The notes under the pieces: generated by a model | The model's input: only the letters and a program-made list of their open reading frames with translations | Databases searched by the model: none | What the model was told of the DNA's origin: nothing | Origin: Rhodobiaceae bacterium | Lineage (GTDB): Bacteria > Pseudomonadota > Alphaproteobacteria > Rhizobiales > NORP267 | NCBI GenBank assembly: GCA_020441905.1 | Contig: JAGRLG010000046.1 | Span: forward strand, 21,587-85,586 | DNA length: 64,000 nucleotides | Direction of reading: 5' to 3' | Made by a program: the position numbers and the translations under genes | Shown: positions 61,825-64,000 of the stretch, one piece after another | Layout of the letters: each line of letters begins with the position of its first letter | Numbering within the stretch: the first letter of the stretch is position 1

Positions 61825-63591
61825 AATGGCGGCGCCTTCGCGGCGCGGATCGGCGCCGCCGCGCAATATGCCGTTTTCAACCGCGATGATGTGCAATCCG
61901 CTGGTCATGGCTGGCCGGACAACCTGGTGGCCGTGCCGGGCAAGGCCGGCGGCCAGGGCGTCGGCGGCGGGTCCCGCCTCGACTTCGGCAAGGCCGGTAT
62001 TGCGGGCGCCGAAATGGGGAAGCGCGGCGGCCTGCTGCGGGTCCATGTCCCAGTCGAGCAAGGCGACCAGCGCCTGGACAGCGTAGAGGATGATGCGGCT
62101 GCCGCCAGGCGAGCCGAGGACGGCAAACAGATGCCCGTCGCCGTCGAACACCATGGTCGGCGCCATCGAGCTGCGCGGCCTTTTTGCGCCCTGCGGCCTG
62201 TTGGCGAGGGGGCGCCCGGTTTCATCGCGCGGACTGAGGGAAAAGTCGGTGAGCTGGTTGTTGAGCAGGAAGCCGCGCACCATGATGCCGGAACCGAAGG
62301 CGGTTTCGATCGAGCTGGTGAGGGCGACAGCATTGCCCTGCCCGTCGACGATCGAGATATGGCTGGTGCCCGGCGTCTCGGTGGTGGTGTCCTTGCCAGG
62401 CTCCGCCCTTATGCGTGAGGGCGGGGTGCCAGCCTCGCGCTTTCCCATCGGCCGGTCGGCATCGATGAGGCCGGACCTGGCGCGCAGATAGTCCGGATCG
62501 AGCAGGCCGTCGGGAATGACAGCAAAAGCGGGGTCGGCGAGGAACAGGTTGCGGTCGGCGAAGGCGAGGTTTTCGGCCTCGACAATGAGGTGGGCGGCGC
62601 GCGGCGCCGGCCCGCCGCCAAGGTCGAAAGGCTCGAGCAGGCTCAATGTCTGGGCAATGGCGATGCCGCCGGAGGACGGCGGCCCCATGCCGCAAACGGC
62701 ATTCTTGCGGTAGGGCAGGCAGACCGGCGGGCGGCTCAGTGCCGTATAGCCGGCCAGATCGGCGGCGCTCATGGAGCTGGGTCTTCCCGGCGCGCGTGCA
62801 AGGGCGGCAAGAATATCGTCCGCTATGGCACCGGAATAAAATGCGCCGGGGCCGGACGCCGCGATGGCGGACAGGGTATCGGCAAGATCCGGGTTCCTGA
62901 GGACCTGGCCCATGGGCAGGGCGGCGCCGCCGGCATCGAAAAACAGATCTCTGGCCGCCGGCGAGAAGGCGCCGGGACCCTTTTCGGCCAGCGAGGCCGC
63001 GAGGCGGGGCGAAACGCCAAAGCCATCGCGGGCGAGGCGGATGGCATCTGCGAACAGGTCCGCCCAGGGCAATCTGCCGTGGGCCTTGTGGGCGGCATGA
63101 AGCATGGCAAGGAGGCCCGGAACGCCGACCGCGGCCGGGCTGGCGGCGGCTTCATGCCAGGAAATCGGCGTGCCCCCGGTGCCCAGAAACAGGGTTTCAT
63201 CGGCGCGCGCCGGCGCGGTTTCGCGCCCGTCATAGCTGGAAAGACGGCGCTGGCGCGCGTCCCAATGCAGCAGGAAAGCGCCGCCACCGATGCCGGAAGA
63301 TTGCGGCTCGACCAGGTTCAGCACCATCTGCACCGCTATCGCGGCGTCGATGGCGCTGCCGCCGCGCCGCAGAATGGCGGTTCCGGCCCGTACCGCCAAC
63401 GGGTGGGCGGCGGCGACCATGAATTTGGCGGCCTGGCGCGCGGGCCTTGTGCCGGCGCCTGGTATCTCGGGAGCGGCGCGCGCGGCCTCGACCCCTGCCC
63501 CGGCTGAGTCCTGGGCCACACCGGCCTGGACCGGGCCCAGGAGAAATGCCATGGCGGCCAGCAACGCGGCGCGCCGGAGCGCCCGGATCAT
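61816..63591 (-). CDS. ggt: Gamma-glutamyltranspeptidase
   Basis: 591 aa from ATG 63591 (GGAA about 6 bases upstream); ATG 63597 is also possible. Periplasmic after signal removal (MIRALRRAALLAAMAFLLGPVQA). Autocleaving Ntn-hydrolase: catalytic Thr in TPGTSHISIVD; GGGAFLLHWD, LNNQLTDFS, RPRSSMAPTMVFD and LGSPGGSRI are family motifs. Hydrolyses or transfers gamma-glutamyl groups of glutathione-type compounds. Near the egt genes but in opposite orientation; a shared role in thiols is speculative. Confidence 0.93.
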   Translation of the reverse strand: MIRALRRAALLAAMAFLLGPVQAGVAQDSAGAGVEAARAAPEIPGAGTRPARQAAKFMVAAAHPLAVRAGTAILRRGGSAIDAAIAVQMVLNLVEPQSSGIGGGAFLLHWDARQRRLSSYDGRETAPARADETLFLGTGGTPISWHEAAASPAAVGVPGLLAMLHAAHKAHGRLPWADLFADAIRLARDGFGVSPRLAASLAEKGPGAFSPAARDLFFDAGGAALPMGQVLRNPDLADTLSAIAASGPGAFYSGAIADDILAALARAPGRPSSMSAADLAGYTALSRPPVCLPYRKNAVCGMGPPSSGGIAIAQTLSLLEPFDLGGGPAPRAAHLIVEAENLAFADRNLFLADPAFAVIPDGLLDPDYLRARSGLIDADRPMGKREAGTPPSRIRAEPGKDTTTETPGTSHISIVDGQGNAVALTSSIETAFGSGIMVRGFLLNNQLTDFSLSPRDETGRPLANRPQGAKRPRSSMAPTMVFDGDGHLFAVLGSPGGSRIILYAVQALVALLDWDMDPQQAAALPHFGARNTGLAEVEAGPAADALAAGLARHGHQVVRPAMTSGLHIIAVENGILRGGADPRREGAAIGE

Positions 63592-63749
63592 GACCATTTC
63601 CAGCCCGGCGCTGGCGATGTCCGCTACCCATCGCGGCCGACAGGATTTGCTGTGAATATGCTTTTCCATTCCGACCTTATGCCACAATTATAGTGCCTGT
63701 TATGCCAGCCTTGGCGTCCCGGATCCGGCTGAAACCCGATGGAGATGAT

Positions 63750-64000
63750 ATGCGATGGCGCGATAATATACGCCGGTTTGCCGCGGTGCTGGCGGCCGGT
63801 CTTGCCGTGGCCGGTTTTGCGGCTCCCGCATCGGCCCATCCCCATATTCTCATCACCTCGCGCTCGCAGATCATCGTAGATGGCGGCCAGATCCGCGCCG
63901 TGCGCCATAGCTGGACCTTCGATGAGGCTTTTTCGGCTTTCGCCATCCAGGGACTGGACGACAATGGTGACGGCAAGCTGAGCACGGAGGAGTTGAAGCC
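63750..64000 (+). CDS. DUF1007-family exported protein, 3' end outside the window
   Basis: 83 codons are visible. Start ATG 63750 with GGAG about 5 bases upstream. Signal peptide about 1-29 (cleavage near ASA-HP). Mature start HPHILITSRSQIIVDGGQIRAVRHSWTFDEAFSAF matches DUF1007, and the loop DDNGDGKLSTEE looks like an EF-hand. The family is often next to nickel/cobalt permeases; the neighbour lies beyond the edge. Confidence 0.82.
   Translation, partial: MRWRDNIRRFAAVLAAGLAVAGFAAPASAHPHILITSRSQIIVDGGQIRAVRHSWTFDEAFSAFAIQGLDDNGDGKLSTEELK

Overview
The window is GC-rich, tightly packed bacterial DNA with many 1-4 base ATGA/TGATG gene overlaps. It reads as an alphaproteobacterium. The pointers are the pairing of an ornithine/lysine-type decarboxylase with homospermidine synthase, a FixL-like heme-PAS kinase beside a FixK-like regulator, an FDH1-like NAD-linked formate dehydrogenase with a fused NuoE-NuoF subunit, and proteobacterial EgtB/EgtD. 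No rRNA, tRNA, CRISPR array, prophage or insertion sequence was seen. The genus cannot be named from the sequence alone.

Layout. 1-2.8 kb: two methyltransferases, a DoxX protein and a LysR regulator. 3-8 kb: a DEAD-box helicase, a cytochrome P450, and a secreted-repeat protein with an ECF sigma/anti-sigma pair. 7.8-12.2 kb: a soluble (non-Tat) reductive dehalogenase, a divergent MarR regulator and an acyl-CoA synthetase, with matching palindromes in front of the dehalogenase and the synthetase. 12.3-15 kb: hemerythrin, an FmdE-like protein and NnrS around an NsrR-like site, a nitrosative-stress module. 15-16.5 kb: a nucleoside-phosphorylase-like protein and a TIGR02444-type protein.

16.5-32 kb is the centrepiece. 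A XylR/DmpR-type sigma54 activator is divergent from a good -24/-12 promoter and a long gene train. The train encodes phenylphosphate-synthase-like PpsA (with His569), PpsB and PpsC (CBS), one UbiD-type (de)carboxylase, a Tm-1-like/UPF0261 protein, an orphan Tat-exported ABC binding protein, UbiX, an LpdD-like protein, isopentenyl-diphosphate isomerase, a VOC protein, a UroD-like protein, an AhpD-like exported protein and a SnoaL-like protein. I read it as an inducible phenol-phosphorylating and carboxylating pathway carrying its own prenyl-FMN supply genes. It lacks the PpcC and PpcD subunits of the classical Thauera system.

32-39 kb: a metallophosphoesterase-symporter pair, a membrane hybrid kinase with a FixL-like heme PAS, an OmpR-type regulator and a FixK-like regulator. 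39.4-44 kb: livGFHM without a binding protein, then an FAD oxidoreductase. 44-51.7 kb: a pentaheme cytochrome c, formate-tetrahydrofolate ligase (with a possible structured leader) and formate dehydrogenase. 52.3-55.2 kb: 2-oxoglutarate:ferredoxin oxidoreductase KorAB. 56-59 kb: polyamine genes. 59-61.3 kb: ergothioneine genes egtBD. The end holds a small membrane protein, gamma-glutamyltranspeptidase and the start of a DUF1007 gene.

Together the genes suggest a metabolically versatile degrader of phenolic and halogenated aromatic compounds that senses oxygen and nitric oxide. Reduced ferredoxin (KorAB) and formate/C1 metabolism (Fhs, FDH) could support anaerobic aromatic breakdown, but those functional links are inference.
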